DNA from: Ipomoea triloba
Lineage: Eukaryota; Streptophyta; Magnoliopsida; Solanales; Convolvulaceae
Direction: 5' to 3'
Assembly: GCF_003576645.1 (NCBI RefSeq)
Contig: NC_044919.1
Location: 27,724,591-27,788,590, forward strand
DNA: 64,000 bases
The notes under the pieces were generated by a model, which worked only from the letters and a program-made list of their open reading frames with translations, had not been told where the DNA came from and ran no database searches. A program made the translations under genes and the position numbers. Of this stretch, positions 10,283-21,718 are shown in pieces. The first letter of the stretch is position 1. Each line of letters begins with the position of its first letter.

Positions 10283-11058
10283 CTTTGGCTCAATCTCAAT
10301 TTCTAGCCTTGAGAAGAAGGTAATAGTATTGCCTTAGTTTCACTCTCAGAAAATAAAAAATAAAAAGTACTGCCTTCGCTTCTTATCATCTCAATTTCTA
10401 AACTTCAACAAAAATTAAAATATACATACATGATATGGAACACCCACCGAAAAATATCAAAAGTTTATTTTATTTGATAATTACATATCTGATACAATCG
10501 GCACCGATATTAATGCATTTAAAAAATGGCTAACCTTCCAACCTTGAATGAGTATGGGACGAGTTTACCTTTTTTTTTTTAATTGATTACGGCAACTGCT
10601 AAGACCATCCATTTCCCGAGCTAGGGTCCACCAGAGAGGGATAAACAGAGCCTAATGCGCTGACAAAACATTTTCATCACCAAAAGTCAAACTGCAGCTA
10701 AAGGGGCAGACTGGCAGAAGGATTATTAGTATTGTTTAAAAAATTTTAATTTGGTCCATTTATGAGAGGCGAACATGGTCACATGTCGTTGCATGGGACT
10801 AAGACCACGCGGTATGAATCCCGGAAGATAATGGTATGAGCATGAAAGGTAATTTAAAATATTTCATATAAAACTATTTCTAGTAATATCGCATCAGATT
10901 ATAGAGAGTTAGTCAAAGAATGAGGGAGAATCCTTCGTTATATAAATAAATTTAGAAAAAAAAATCAATGCATCCGGAGTTTCTCTACTAAGCTACGACT
11001 TCTCTCCCTTTTTTATTTCCAAATACGTAACTTATATATATATATATATATAGAAATC
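10283..11058. other. Intergenic DNA, no gene recognised
   Basis: AT-rich, with no coding frame resembling a protein and no clear repeat. A short TA repeat ends it at about 11035-11052. Confidence 0.4.
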
Positions 11059-11093
11059 TGTTCAAATGTGGTCGCGCCTTCTCGTGCGGTTCG

Positions 11094-11277
11094 CACCACT
11101 CAATGTTAGAAAACGCACCACAATGAAAATACACAAAAACACCAAAAAACACACCACATTCAAAATAATGCACCATAACTCCCCTACGTCTAATGGTGCA
11201 TTATTTTGGATGTGTGGTGTATTTTTTGGTATTTTTGTATATTTTCATTTTGGTGCGTTTTCTAACATTGAGTGGTG
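11094..11277. mobile_element. Fold-back MITE with about 84-bp inverted arms
   Basis: Arm 11094-11176 (CACCACTCAATGTTAG...) is the reverse complement of arm 11193-11277 (...CTAACATTGAGTGGTG) with few mismatches. The arms are separated by a 16-bp loop. Flanking sequence with GTGGTCGCGCC and GCGGCCGCACTGACC may be outer termini. No target duplication was identified. Confidence 0.7.
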
Positions 11278-11344
11278 CATTTTTTAACATTGAGTGGTGT
11301 ATATATATTTGTATACATAATGATGCGGCCGCACTGACCGCACG

Positions 11345-11820
11345 TTAAGAGGCGGTCTCACCTGATTATCACCCTATTATATGTATATAGACATGAATGT
11401 ACATGTGATAAGGAATACAAATAGGCTCTGCATGGTGTAATGGTATTAATACGTGGCTTGTTTAGCATGATATTGATGACGACTTCATTCAATAAGAACA
11501 AATTTGACCCATACTTGCTTCTCAACAATACGCATGATAATAAACAAGAGATCTTAAAAGGATAACTTCATGAATCGGTCACCCAAATGGATATATATGA
11601 TGTTGAATACTGTTGTGAATGGAGAGTTACGTGCAAAATCTGTCGATAGATGATCAGGTTCATAGTTTAACCAAGTCTTTTACCTTTTGATTTTAAGTAA
11701 ACATGCCAATAAACAGTTGATATGATATTGATTTATTGGTAATCAAATCCGTTATTATTGTGGCGCACTCCAGTAACAAATACTATCCAGGAGAGAACTA
11801 TAAATTAATTAGACTTGTCT
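11345..11820. other. Intergenic DNA, no gene recognised
   Basis: AT-rich sequence in which neither a coding frame nor a recognisable repeat was seen. Confidence 0.35.
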
Positions 11821-11837
11821 ATCTCGAAAAGATTTAA

Positions 11838-12590
11838 CATATCAAAATCAATTTTAAAAAATACGGTGACGTTTTTTTTAAATAATTCAAACTTTAAAGT
11901 GCAAGTAAAATCACTATAAAATGCAACCTTTAATACTATAGAGTGCAAGTAATTAATTAATTTTCACATTTGGTGCAATTAATTATAACATTAGGTGCAC
12001 TCAGTATTGTTGCTTGGGTGCATGCACTTTACATTTTTGTACTCTATGATGTTTTTAATTGCACTCCATACTATTATTACATGCACGTAGACTACTTTAG
12101 TTATTTACAAAAATATCACCACATCTTCCCCCTCTCATTACTTTAAAGTCGTTAGATCTTTCCAAATGGACAGTTTTGATTGGTTCCTAGTCGCATGCCC
12201 ATTATACACACACACATGCGATGAGATCATGTGAGAAGAGGTGCTCAGGTAAAACATGCAGAGAGATCTAAGCCGTTGATTTGTCCAGATCAACGGCTCT
12301 AAAAAAAGGAGAAACTTTTTATGCACTTGTAGTGTGAAACTTATGCACTTGTAGTATAGAACTTGTGCACTTGTAGTATAAAAATTGTGCACTTCAAAGT
12401 TTGAAAAAAATTATCAAAATATCACCGCGTTTGTTTAACTTATACAAAGTATTACTCTATGCACTTGTAGTATAAAACATGCGCACTTGTAGTACAAAAC
12501 TTGTGCATGAACTTCAAAGTTATTGCAATTTCCACTTGTAATATAATCTTGTGTACTTGTGTAGTATTTAATTTATGCACCTATAATATA
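11838..12590. repeat. Diverged copies of the GTGCAAGTAA / GTGCACTTGTAG repeat family
   Basis: Several short modules recur in both orientations: AAAGTGCAAGTAAAATCAC, GTGCACTTGTAGTATAAAA and a CGGTGA...AAATAATTCAAA block. These are shared with the two fold-back elements that follow, so they look like older, rearranged members of that family. A short palindrome (CCGTTGATTTGTCCAGATCAACGG split by a small loop) lies at about 12272-12297. Confidence 0.5.
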
Positions 12591-12593
12591 GGG

Positions 12594-13118
12594 GTCGGGC
12601 ATGCTTAAGTGAGAACAATTGCATATGAGAGAACTAAGAACCACTCACAATCGTCCACGTGTCCAGAATGAACGAATTAGATTTAATTTTAATTTAAAAA
12701 ATGATGCGGTGAGATTTTCATAAATAATTCAAAATTTGGTGAAAGCAAAACGTGTTACAAGTGCAAGTAAAATCACTTACAAGTGCAAGTAATTTACCTT
12801 GGTAGCATTCGTGCACCTAATGATAAAGTCTTTCACATAGGCGCACTTAACGATAACATCTGGTGCAAATAATGATAACATTATGTGTACTTAATATTGA
12901 TGCTTAGTGTAAATTTTACTTGTATTTGTAATACATTTTACTTGCACTTAGGTGCACTATATGAAATTGTTACTTGCACTTTAATGTTTAATTATTTATG
13001 AAAATGCCACCGCATTTTTTTTAAAAAATCAGTGTTCTGATCCATTAGATTTGAACATGTGGATGGTGTTGAGTGGTTATTAGTTCTCTCCTAAGCTACC
13101 TGTTCTCATCTGAACGGA
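12594..13118. mobile_element. Fold-back MITE of the GTGCACCTA family (copy 1)
   Basis: The 5' end (GAGAGAACTAAGAACCACTC ... CCACGTGTCCAGAATGAACG) pairs with the 3' end (ATGTGGATGGTGTTGAGTGG ... AGTTCTCTCCTAAG) over about 80 bp with mismatches. The core is rich in GTGCA repeats (GTGCACCTAATGATAA). It abuts a TA microsatellite at 13121-13171. Confidence 0.6.
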
Positions 13119-13119
13119 G

Positions 13120-13164
<45 letters not shown>

Positions 13165-13171
13165 TATATAT

Positions 13172-13783
13172 GGGCGCGCTCCCATGCGAACTCCCGCCCA
13201 AGTAAGAAATGAGAACGCTCCACAGGCGTCCACGTGTCCAGATTAACAAATCAGATGCAATTTTAAAAAAAACGACGCGGTGACAGTTTCGTAAATAACT
13301 GGAACTTTAGTGCACCTAGTTTCACTTACAAGTGCACCAAGTTTCACACATATTTTCACTTACAAGTGCAAGTAATTTACCTTGTTAATATTCATGCACC
13401 TATTTTCGCAGATACTTTCACTTACAAATGCAAGTAATTTACCTTGTTAATATTGATGCACCTGGGTGCAACCTAGGTGCACCTAGTTATAATATTAGGT
13501 GCACCTAGTTATAACATTAGGTGCACCTAGTATTGATGCTCAATGTACAATTTATTTGCACTTGTAATACATTTTACTTGCACGTGTGCACCTATTTTCA
13601 CTTACAAGTGCAAGTAATTTAGCATGATAACATTTATGCACCTGGGTGCACCTAGGTGCATCTAGTTATAACATTACGTGCACTTAGTTATAACGTTAGG
13701 TGCAACTACATGCTGGACATGTGGCGCGCTACGATTGGTCCATAGTTCTCTCCTGGGCGACCCGTACGCACCTGAACGGAATC

Positions 13784-13786
<3 letters not shown>
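13172..13786. mobile_element. Fold-back MITE of the GTGCACCTA family (copy 2)
   Basis: It begins GGGCGCGCTCCCATGCGAAC and ends GTACGCACCTGAACGGAATCC. The ends are imperfectly inverted and share GTCCACGTGTCCAG / CTGGACATGTGG with copy 1. The core holds many direct repeats of TGCACCTAGTTATAACATTAG and CAAGTGCAAGTAATTTACC. TA arrays lie on both sides, suggesting insertion into TA-rich DNA. Confidence 0.6.

Positions 13787-13849
<63 letters not shown>
13787..13849. repeat. (TA)n microsatellite
   Basis: About 62 bp of uninterrupted TA. A related array is at 13121-13171. Confidence 0.9.
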
Positions 13850-13852
<3 letters not shown>

Positions 13853-14196
13853 TTCTTTGTTACGTTATTGAAGAAAGATAATATATCATTTCTATACAAA
13901 GTTTTGTATCGAAACTTTTTTTTTCCTTCTAATATGTTTTTTTTTTTTTGGGATATAAGCCAGAAAAAAAAAAAAAACGAGAGAGGTTATAAGAGTACAA
14001 AAATATGAAAAAAGTTACACCCACAATATTAGCAAAAACACCGAGCCTAAACCCTAAGGTGAGGAATGATTTAATGTGATTACTTCATGGTAGAATCAAA
14101 CAATAAATTGTTGTGCAGGATACATGCATGCATATTATAACTGTGGGGGCGTTATATATGAAAATTTGTTGGTATTGCTGCTTGTAGTGCCTCATA
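13850..14196. other. Intergenic DNA, no gene recognised
   Basis: AT-rich sequence with short T and A runs and nothing coding. Confidence 0.35.
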
Positions 14197-15745
14197 TCTA
14201 CTATACTAATAAGAGCCAAAGAGAGTTAGACCTAAAATAGGTAGAAAAAATGGCGGTCAAATTATTTAATCAAATGGATGGTTCAGATGAATTATTTAAT
14301 CAAATAGATGGTTAAGATAATTCAGATTAATATTATTAATAGAGATTGCCTAATTTAACCTTACTTTTATGATTATCCGTTAAGTTTTCCGTTAAATATT
14401 CTCTTCTCCGTTAATATTCCGTTAACTTTTAACTTACCTATTAATTTCTATAAGAAAGATCTTAGGTTCGAACCTCATCTCAATCAAATTTGACATAATT
14501 AAGTTTCCACTCTATTTACTCTTATTAAATTAAATAAATTAGTAGCTACAACAAAAAATATACATATGTATTTCTATAATTTAGAATTATGTGTCTACAA
14601 ATACCTTTATTTGAAAAAAATATTCATTATCAAAAAATTAAATTAAATAAGAGAAATAATTTCATTAGTTATATTGTCTTTATTTTCTCTCATGCAAAGA
14701 TTCTTTACATTCAAATTTATCAATTGATATTCATTACATTGTCCATTATCTTATTTTTACAATATCTTGTAATTAAATATCAAAGTTATAGTACAAAATA
14801 ATGTTATATATTTATTTACCAAGTATTTTATTAATACTATGAAAAAAAAATTTTAAAATAATTTGAAGCTAATTATATTAACTACTTGGGGATTAGTTGA
14901 CAAAGAGAGTATATAACCCAACAAATTGAAGCAGAATCGATCTATTTTACTCTTATTGAATTAAATAAATTAGTAGTTACACCAAAAAATGATACATATG
15001 TATTTCTTTAATACCATGAAAAAAATAAAAAAGAATAGTTTGAAACCAATCATATATATTAACTACTTGGGGGATTTGTTGACAATGAAAGTACTCAAAT
15101 AACCCATTACCCAGCAAATTGAAGCGAGAAACTACCTTTTAATATCTTTGGAATATATAATATTTTAAATTTTTAAATTTTTATTAATTTATTTAATCTT
15201 TCTTCTTAAACTAGGGATTTCTTTATCCACAATAACTCATTCAACAATAATGGTTGAACCAAATGAACCCAAAGCAGAACACCTAAAGGAAAGTCCATAG
15301 CTCCTATATCATAATCTCATTGCATGACGTTGTCATTATGCTACCAACAATAACCGAATTGCAAATAACACACTACCAACAAAAAGGAAGAGAACAAATA
15401 GTAAAGATGAAGACAATGACAATGTTACTCAAAAGAGAATTAAGAACACTTAGAAAAATTCAAATGAAAAGTAATATTTATTTAGACTATCATTTTTAGA
15501 CCAAATATTTAGACTATCGATTTTACAAGGTTGCAAACATTTATTTTAGTAATAATTATAGTGAATTTTCTATATTATCTTGGATTCATATACTTTGAGT
15601 TAGATATTTAAATAAAAAAATTCGACATTCAATTACCCATGTATAAACTTCTCATATATAATCTTGCATTGATATACTTTCAAATATTTATTTAAATATA
15701 AACATTGGGCATTAACACATACGCGCAATGCGCGTATAAAATTAG
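14197..15745 (+). mobile_element. Non-autonomous Helitron, copy 1
   Basis: It starts with TC after an A (A|TCTACTATACTAATAAGAGCC). It ends with a short GC hairpin (CGCGCAATGCGCG), then TATAAAATTAG before a T. This fits Helitron architecture: TC at the 5' end, a hairpin about 10 bp before a CTRR-like end, insertion between A and T and no target duplication. Here the terminal CTAG has decayed to TTAG. There is no Rep/helicase coding. The element shares about 1.5 kb with 21719-23338 and, inverted, with 55799-57506. A 70-codon AT-rich frame at 14589-14801 is conserved in all three copies but looks like no known protein. Confidence 0.75.
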
Positions 15746-17505
15746 TCAAAGTTAGAAATGACAAAAGTATATTAAGTGGTAATAAAAGTTAAAAAAAATG
15801 ATTGTTTTTCATAATTATTCTTTAATTTCAATTTTAAGTATATAATAACACTCAAGACAACTCGAACTCGTATTCACCACACAAACTCATAGACAATTGC
15901 GTGGGTTTGAACTAGAAACGTGACATGTTAGGAATGAGATTTGTTGAAAGAAATAATTGTGGCAAAAAAAAGAAAGATAAAAGTCATGTCATAAGCATAG
16001 TCAGAAATTTTTTAAGGGAGTCAAGTATCAAAGTTTGTCACCATTAATTTAGATGAATGAAAACCAATTCTGTCAACAACGTAATTTCGCTTAAAAACCT
16101 CTATAGTTCTCTTTTATTTAAATTTTGTTAGACGCCCCTTTATCAAGTAAAAATTAGTTATTACTTTATTATGAATGAATATTTCAACAAGTTTGAGAGG
16201 CCACACATGTACACACATATATAAAACTTTTGAGAGGGAATAGAACCCCTTGCCACCCTTCTAATTCCACCTTTGAGTCATGAAGTAGATGCTAAAACTA
16301 TTTTTTTTTATCTGGAATTAACATAAAAGTCATTCACCAAATGTGATAACAATATTATTTGAATATCAAATGTGGAAATAATCAAATAGCGAAAATTACG
16401 CGTACAAAAAAAAAATTCCGTATATATCTAGAACATTCTTTATATTTTTAATTTGAAAAATGACACATTACTAGTAACCGGTAAGAATTGAGCTTTTCAT
16501 CACTTTTACCTTGAAAATTAACAGAAGAGATAAATTGTGAGATGTGTCTCAAGTGATTAATATAATATAAGTGAATATTTGCAAGACAAAGTAATCTCTC
16601 ACGCATCCACCATCTCTTTGTACTCTCCTCCATACTCAAAAGTCAAAACCAAACACAAAATATAAACTTTATCTCATTTTTGTATCCCTCGTTATCTACT
16701 ACACGATTTTTATTTTTATTTTTATTAAAGAAAAAGAAAAAGTCCTAACATGTATCTATGATCGAACACTTGGAATGCACGTACTCGTATTTGAACTCCA
16801 AATTTCAGCGTTTTACTTTGAACAAATCTTATCATCAACCTGTTACTTTATCCAGACAATTCAGATTTTGTATGTGATTTGCTTCATTCATTTCCAGCAA
16901 TAGTGGCAGGCCAATAGTCCATACTATACAGATACATCATATTCGCCTTTTAAATTTTTTATATCATGGGTAATGCAACATTTTGGTTTTAAATTTGAGA
17001 ATTGCTACTTACGGGGTAATTTTTTTTTTTTCATACATTTTCATCCCTCGAATTTTGCATCTTAAATGATGATTTTTTGTTTTACTAGTAGTTTACCATA
17101 AAATTAGATGAATTACATCAGCATTAATGCATATGAATGACTGTTTCAGGTATCACAAATCACTTAAACTCCGTCTGTCACGCCTAACTGAAAAGTTAGC
17201 CGAAAGTTAATTAAGCTAGTAGCTGCTAATAAGCTAATTAATTGAAATTAAATTGTTTAGTAAAATTAATTGTTGAATTAACTAATAAGTGCAAAAGGAC
17301 ATAGAAAGATAATTTAAGATATTATGATTTTGATTAATGAATGATAGATGGTATCATTTTTGTAAAATAATAAAGATAAAAAAAAAAGTGAAAAAGTCAT
17401 GAGCTTATTTTGAAACAAAATAGCGTACCAAACAAAGTTTATAATTTATTTATAATTTAAAATAAGCTACGAGCTCTAAAATAAGTTCGGTCAAACAGAG
17501 GCTTA
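15746..17505. other. Intergenic DNA, no gene recognised
   Basis: AT-rich with no credible coding frame. From about 17180 the sequence has repeated AGCTTATTAGCT-like motifs similar to those in P450 intron 2 and may be an eroded MITE. Confidence 0.35.
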
Positions 17506-18514
17506 TGGGTGTATTCAATCAAGACTTTTAAAGATTTTTAAAGACTTTTAAAGTGATGGATTTTAAATGACTTCTTTAGAGTTTTTGTAAACTTTCTTAG
17601 AATATTTTAAATTTTTATCAACTTTGTAAGAGTCTATACAAATCCATAGGACAAACATTTATAGACTTTTAAAAACTTGTTCATATTAAAAAGTCTACAA
17701 AAATCATTAAAACTTTAAATTAAATACACTCTTAAAAACATTCCATAACTTCTATTAATATATTATTTATAATTTTCTTACAAAAATATATTTTTATAAT
17801 GCATTGTAAAAAAAAATATTGATTGTCACAAAAATAGGGTATATTATACATAAAGAAAATATAATCAATTTTCACTAAACATACAATAACATAAAATTAT
17901 GTTAATTATATAAAAATTTGAATATATTTTAATTATACTAGTCGCAGTAAAAGTCACAGAAGATCTTGCTGCTGTTCGCAGCAAGCAGCATGCAAATTTG
18001 CTACGAACAACAAGCATCATGGAAATTTGCTGCGGAAATTCTTGTTGCTGTTCATAGCAAAAAAAAAAAATTGCATAAATAATATAAAAGAAAATTATAA
18101 AGTATGAATATTTATGAAAGGTTTGAAACGTAATGTAAAATTCGATAGAAATTGATAAAAAAAAAAATTTGTCTAGTTTAGATAGAAGAAAAAAGTCTGT
18201 AGAAAAATTGAAAAGTTTGGGGTTGGAGGGTTGGATTTCATCTATTTATATTAATGAATGAAAAATATACATAAATCCTATTCTGATAGGGACTATGAAA
18301 GTCGATAAGTTTTTGAATACTAGTAGACTTTTAAAGACCCTATAAAAGTTTGAAAAGAATACCGGTATATACTTTTAAAGACTTTTGAAAAGTCTGAATC
18401 GAATATCGGTAGACTTTTAGAAAGTTTTAAAAGTTTAAACTGAATACCACCAAACTTTGAAAGTCGTTAAAAGTCTTTAAAACTCTTTAAAAGTCTTGAT
18501 TGAATACACCCCCC
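17506..18514. mobile_element. PIF/Harbinger-like non-autonomous TIR element, TSD TTA
   Basis: The left end GGGTGTATTCAATCAAGACT(TTTAAAGA) is matched inverted at the right end over about 28 bp. TTA occurs directly outside both ends (17503-17505 and 18515-18517). The subterminal regions are full of ACTTTTAAAGACTTT motifs. No transposase is encoded. A small GC-richer hairpin (GCTGCTGTTCGCAGCAAGC) lies at about 17970-18050. Confidence 0.7.
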
Positions 18515-18517
18515 TTA

Positions 18518-18840
18518 GCATTCTTGAAAATGGATGAGATTATTGATTATCTCGTCATGCTAAAATCCCACACAAGCCCAACAAACCACTTAGATTACTC
18601 GACCTGGGAACATGAAGCTAACTTGCCCCTTGGTTTGGGAGATAGAGTACATATGCTTCTAAATTATACACCTCACTTTTACTTCATAATGTTGTAAACA
18701 ATGATTTGATAGTTTTATCATGTGGATCCCAAAGAAAAATGTCTGCATCAAAAATTTGTAAGAACGAGTAAAAGTTAGAAGTAAAAAATAGGAATCTATA
18801 TAGTATTTATCGGAAGATAATGTTTTGAAAAATAAAGTAA
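18518..18840. other. Intergenic DNA, no gene recognised
   Basis: No coding frame or repeat of note was seen. Confidence 0.35.
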
Positions 18841-18899
18841 TCTAGCATTTAAGAGTCATTTCCATTTTTGGTCCTACTGTTGTTGTGGCATTGCCAATT

Positions 18900-19297
18900 T
18901 TAGTCCACTTCATTAATTTTTGCCACATTGCGGTAAATTTTATTTAGTCCTTGCCACTTTTAGTCCACCGTTAAAAATTTTCGTCAAATGACCGTCCAAA
19001 ACAAGGGTATTTTGGTCTTTTCATGCTTTAATCCTCTCCTTTACCCTTTGCAATGGTTTTCCTTACACATTTTCATCCAATGAAGAGGTCCGGCAAAAGC
19101 CATGGATTTGTAATGTGGCCCACATGGCTTTCGTCGGACCTCTTCATTGGATGAAAATGTGTAAGGATGTATAAGAAAAACCACTACAAAGGGTCAAGAA
19201 GATGACCAAAGCATGAAAACACCAAAAACACTCCTGTTTTGGACGGCCATTTGACGAAAATTTTAACGGTGGACTAAAAGTGGCAAGGACTAAACGA
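18900..19297. repeat. Long inverted repeat (MULE-type fold-back), right end truncated
   Basis: The stretch from TTTAGTCCTTGCCACTTTTAG through TCCAATGAAGAGGTCCGGC is repeated inverted from GTCGGACCTCTTCATTGG to GTGGCAAGGACTAAA. The arms are about 170 bp around a short loop at about 19100-19118. The sequence outside the left arm (GTCATTTCCATTTTTGGTCC) has no partner, so the right terminus is lost, apparently where a GC-rich hAT-like piece (19298-19440) begins. Confidence 0.7.
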
Positions 19298-19471
19298 GCT
19301 TTGCCCGCTGGCCCGACCCCTACTTAGGTAGGGGTAGGTTTTGAAAATAGTAGCCTGCCAAGGAGCGGGCTTTTTTGGCCCGCTTCGCGTCGGTTCGTAA
19401 GTTTAGCGGGGCAGGCCTAGCGGGCAACGGGCTGCCCGCACCCCACTTATTTAAATAAGTAAATATATATA

Positions 19472-19507
<36 letters not shown>

Positions 19508-19515
19508 TGTATGTA
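19298..19515. repeat. GC-rich hAT-like fragment followed by TA and ATGT repeats
   Basis: 19298-19440 is rich in GGGCCCGCTT / GCGGGCAACGGGC motifs like those at the ends of plant hAT elements such as the one at 40.1-41.0 kb. It is followed by (TA)n and then (ATGT)n to about 19515. Confidence 0.5.
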
Positions 19516-19895
19516 TTGTCCTAGAAAATTCTGTCTAACGCAATCGAAAAAATAAATTTGGAAAAAATATTTCTTGGACTCCTTACTTACATTTTTTAGA
19601 GAACCTACATTTATATAACTTGATATTCATAAAAAGTTTGGGTCGAAAACATGTTCCAGTAATCACAGAAAATAATTCTGTTAATTTCTTGGCATTGTGT
19701 TGTCCAAAAAATTATGTCTGAATCAATTTAAGGAAAAAATTCGAGAAAATTATTTCTAGCAATTTACTTCATATTATATGGTCACCTAAACCGGCGAACA
19801 AGTGCAATTAGGTCCTAGTATTACTTATTCAAAAAGCTACTACTAATGTGAACCTTACTAGGAAAACATGTGGTTTGTTGATATGTGAATTTTAA

Positions 19896-20351
19896 GGGTC
19901 ACAGTTGTGTGAGACCGTCACACGGATCCTTATTCGTGAGACGGGTCGGGTCGGGTCAAAGCACTATGCAAATGTCATACTTATATGTGCAAATGTCATA
20001 CTTATATGCTCAAATATAATACTAATCAAGAATACAATTTTTGTTACTTATAAGAGAACAAGTAATACATTTTTCATAATAAGTAATGTTGACAAGTGCC
20101 CCTTACTTATAAGGGCAAATATAATACTTTTGAGGAAAAATGTAATATTTTTAAATCAAAATGTAAAAGTATTGTATTTTCCCTTAAAAGTATTACATTT
20201 ACCCTTATAAGTAACAAAAATTTTATTCCTAATTAGTATTACATTTGAGCATATAAGTATGACATTTGTGCATGTAAGTGTTACATTTACATCTTGACTC
20301 GGCCCGGCCCAACCCGTCTCATGGTGAGACGGTCTAACACAAGTTTTTGCC
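19896..20351. mobile_element. Mutator-type MITE with 9-bp TSD GAATTTTAA
   Basis: GAATTTTAA flanks it at 19887-19895 and 20352-20360, and unit B has a single GAATTTTAA at the matching site. The termini contain GTTGTGTGAGACCGTC and its inverted partner (GACGGTCTAACACAAG), then GAGACGGGTCGGGTC against GGCCCAACCCGTCTC. The core folds back through AAGTATTACATTT-like motifs. The 9-bp duplication supports Mutator-like transposition. Confidence 0.85.
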
Positions 20352-20722
20352 GAATTTTAATTATACAAATTTTATTTTCATAAAATTCATTTTTTGAATA
20401 ACACACTGGCTTTTGTTGACCCGTGATTGTTATTTTTTTTTTCATTTAATATTTTTTTTACAAAAAAGTGTAGTATTTAAAAAATTTTAAATTTTTTAGA
20501 GAACCTACATTTATATAACTTGATATCCATAAAAATTTTGGGTCGAAAACATGTTCCAGTAATCACAGAAAATAATTCTGTTAATTTCTTAGCATTGTGT
20601 TGTCCAAAAAATTATGTTTGAAAATTTCGAGAAAATTATTTCTAGCAATTTACTTCATATTATATGGTCACCTAAACTGACAAACAAGTGCAATTAGGTC
20701 CTAGTATTACTTATTCAAAAAG

Positions 20723-21322
20723 GGATTGTTATGCCGTGGACCCAGGTCCACCTTGCAAGGTGGACCTGGGTCTACATTCACATACACTATACTCTACATT
20801 GTAAACTCCACATTCACATATTACAGGATTATATAATACTCTACATTCACACTTTGTAAACTCCACATTCACACATTACAGGATTATATGTTTAGCAACT
20901 ATATTACCACTGTTATGCATTCACACATTCAAAACTCTATATTCACAGGTCATGTACTCTATATTCACAACTTAAGAACTCCACATTCACACATTACAGG
21001 GCTACAAGTTGCTAGAACTTCTTAACTCTATTACAAATCCACACATGCATAACTCTACATTCACGATTTCTATACTCTACATTCATACTTTGAAACCTCT
21101 ACATTCACACATTTCTAGGCAACTCTACATTCACACAATCATAAGTCTACATTCATGATTTCTATACTCTACATTCACACTTTGAAACCTCTACATTCAC
21201 ACATTTTTGGGCAACTCTAATTCAACAATGTGTTTACTAATTTAATTTAAAAAAAAAAAAAAAAAAAGACAAAACGACGTAGTTTTGGACCCAGATCCAC
21301 CTTGTCCACGGCATAATTTGCC
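20723..21322 (+). mobile_element. Mutator-type MITE, TGGACC family, with 9-bp TSD TTCAAAAAG
   Basis: TTCAAAAAG flanks it at 20714-20722 and 21323-21331. The empty site in unit A has one copy. The ends are GGATTGTTATGCCGTGGACC and GTCCACGGCATAATTTGCC. Just inside the left end is a palindrome (CAGGTCCACCTTGC / GCAAGGTGGACCTG). Near the right end lie an A-run and AAAACGACGTAGTTTT. The core is a field of TCTACATTCACAC-type repeats without coding capacity. Confidence 0.88.
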
Positions 21323-21718
21323 TTCAAAAAGCTACTACTAATGTGAACCTTACTAGGATAACATGTGGTTTGTTGATATGTGAATTTTAAGTATACAAAT
21401 TTTATTTTCATAAAATTCATTTTTTGAATAACACACTGGCTTTTGTTGACCCGTGATTGTTTTTTTTTTTTTTTTTTCATTTAATATTTTTTTACCAAAA
21501 AGTGTAGTATTTAAAAAACTTTAATTTTTTTTAAAAAAAATTTATACAATTAAAATCTACATAAGCATTAGGACATTTTGTATTAGGCTAGTCAGCCTCA
21601 CATCAACGATAATTATTTTTGAATTACTCAATTACATGACCAATTAATTAAATATACATTATATTAAATTCCATTAAATTCTATAATATTTAAAATAAAA
21701 AATTTAATACAAATAACA

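Larger units (their letters stand above)
19591..21520. repeat. Tandem duplication (two units), each with its own insertion
   Basis: Unit A (19591-20490) and unit B (20491 to about 21520) share non-repetitive sequence such as GAGAACCTACATTTATATAAC, GTTCCAGTAATCACAGAAAA, AATGTGAACCTTACTAGGA and TTTGAATAACACACTGGC. Unit A carries the 456-bp element 19896-20351 and unit B carries the 600-bp element 20723-21322. Each unit is uninterrupted where the other carries its insertion. Confidence 0.88.
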
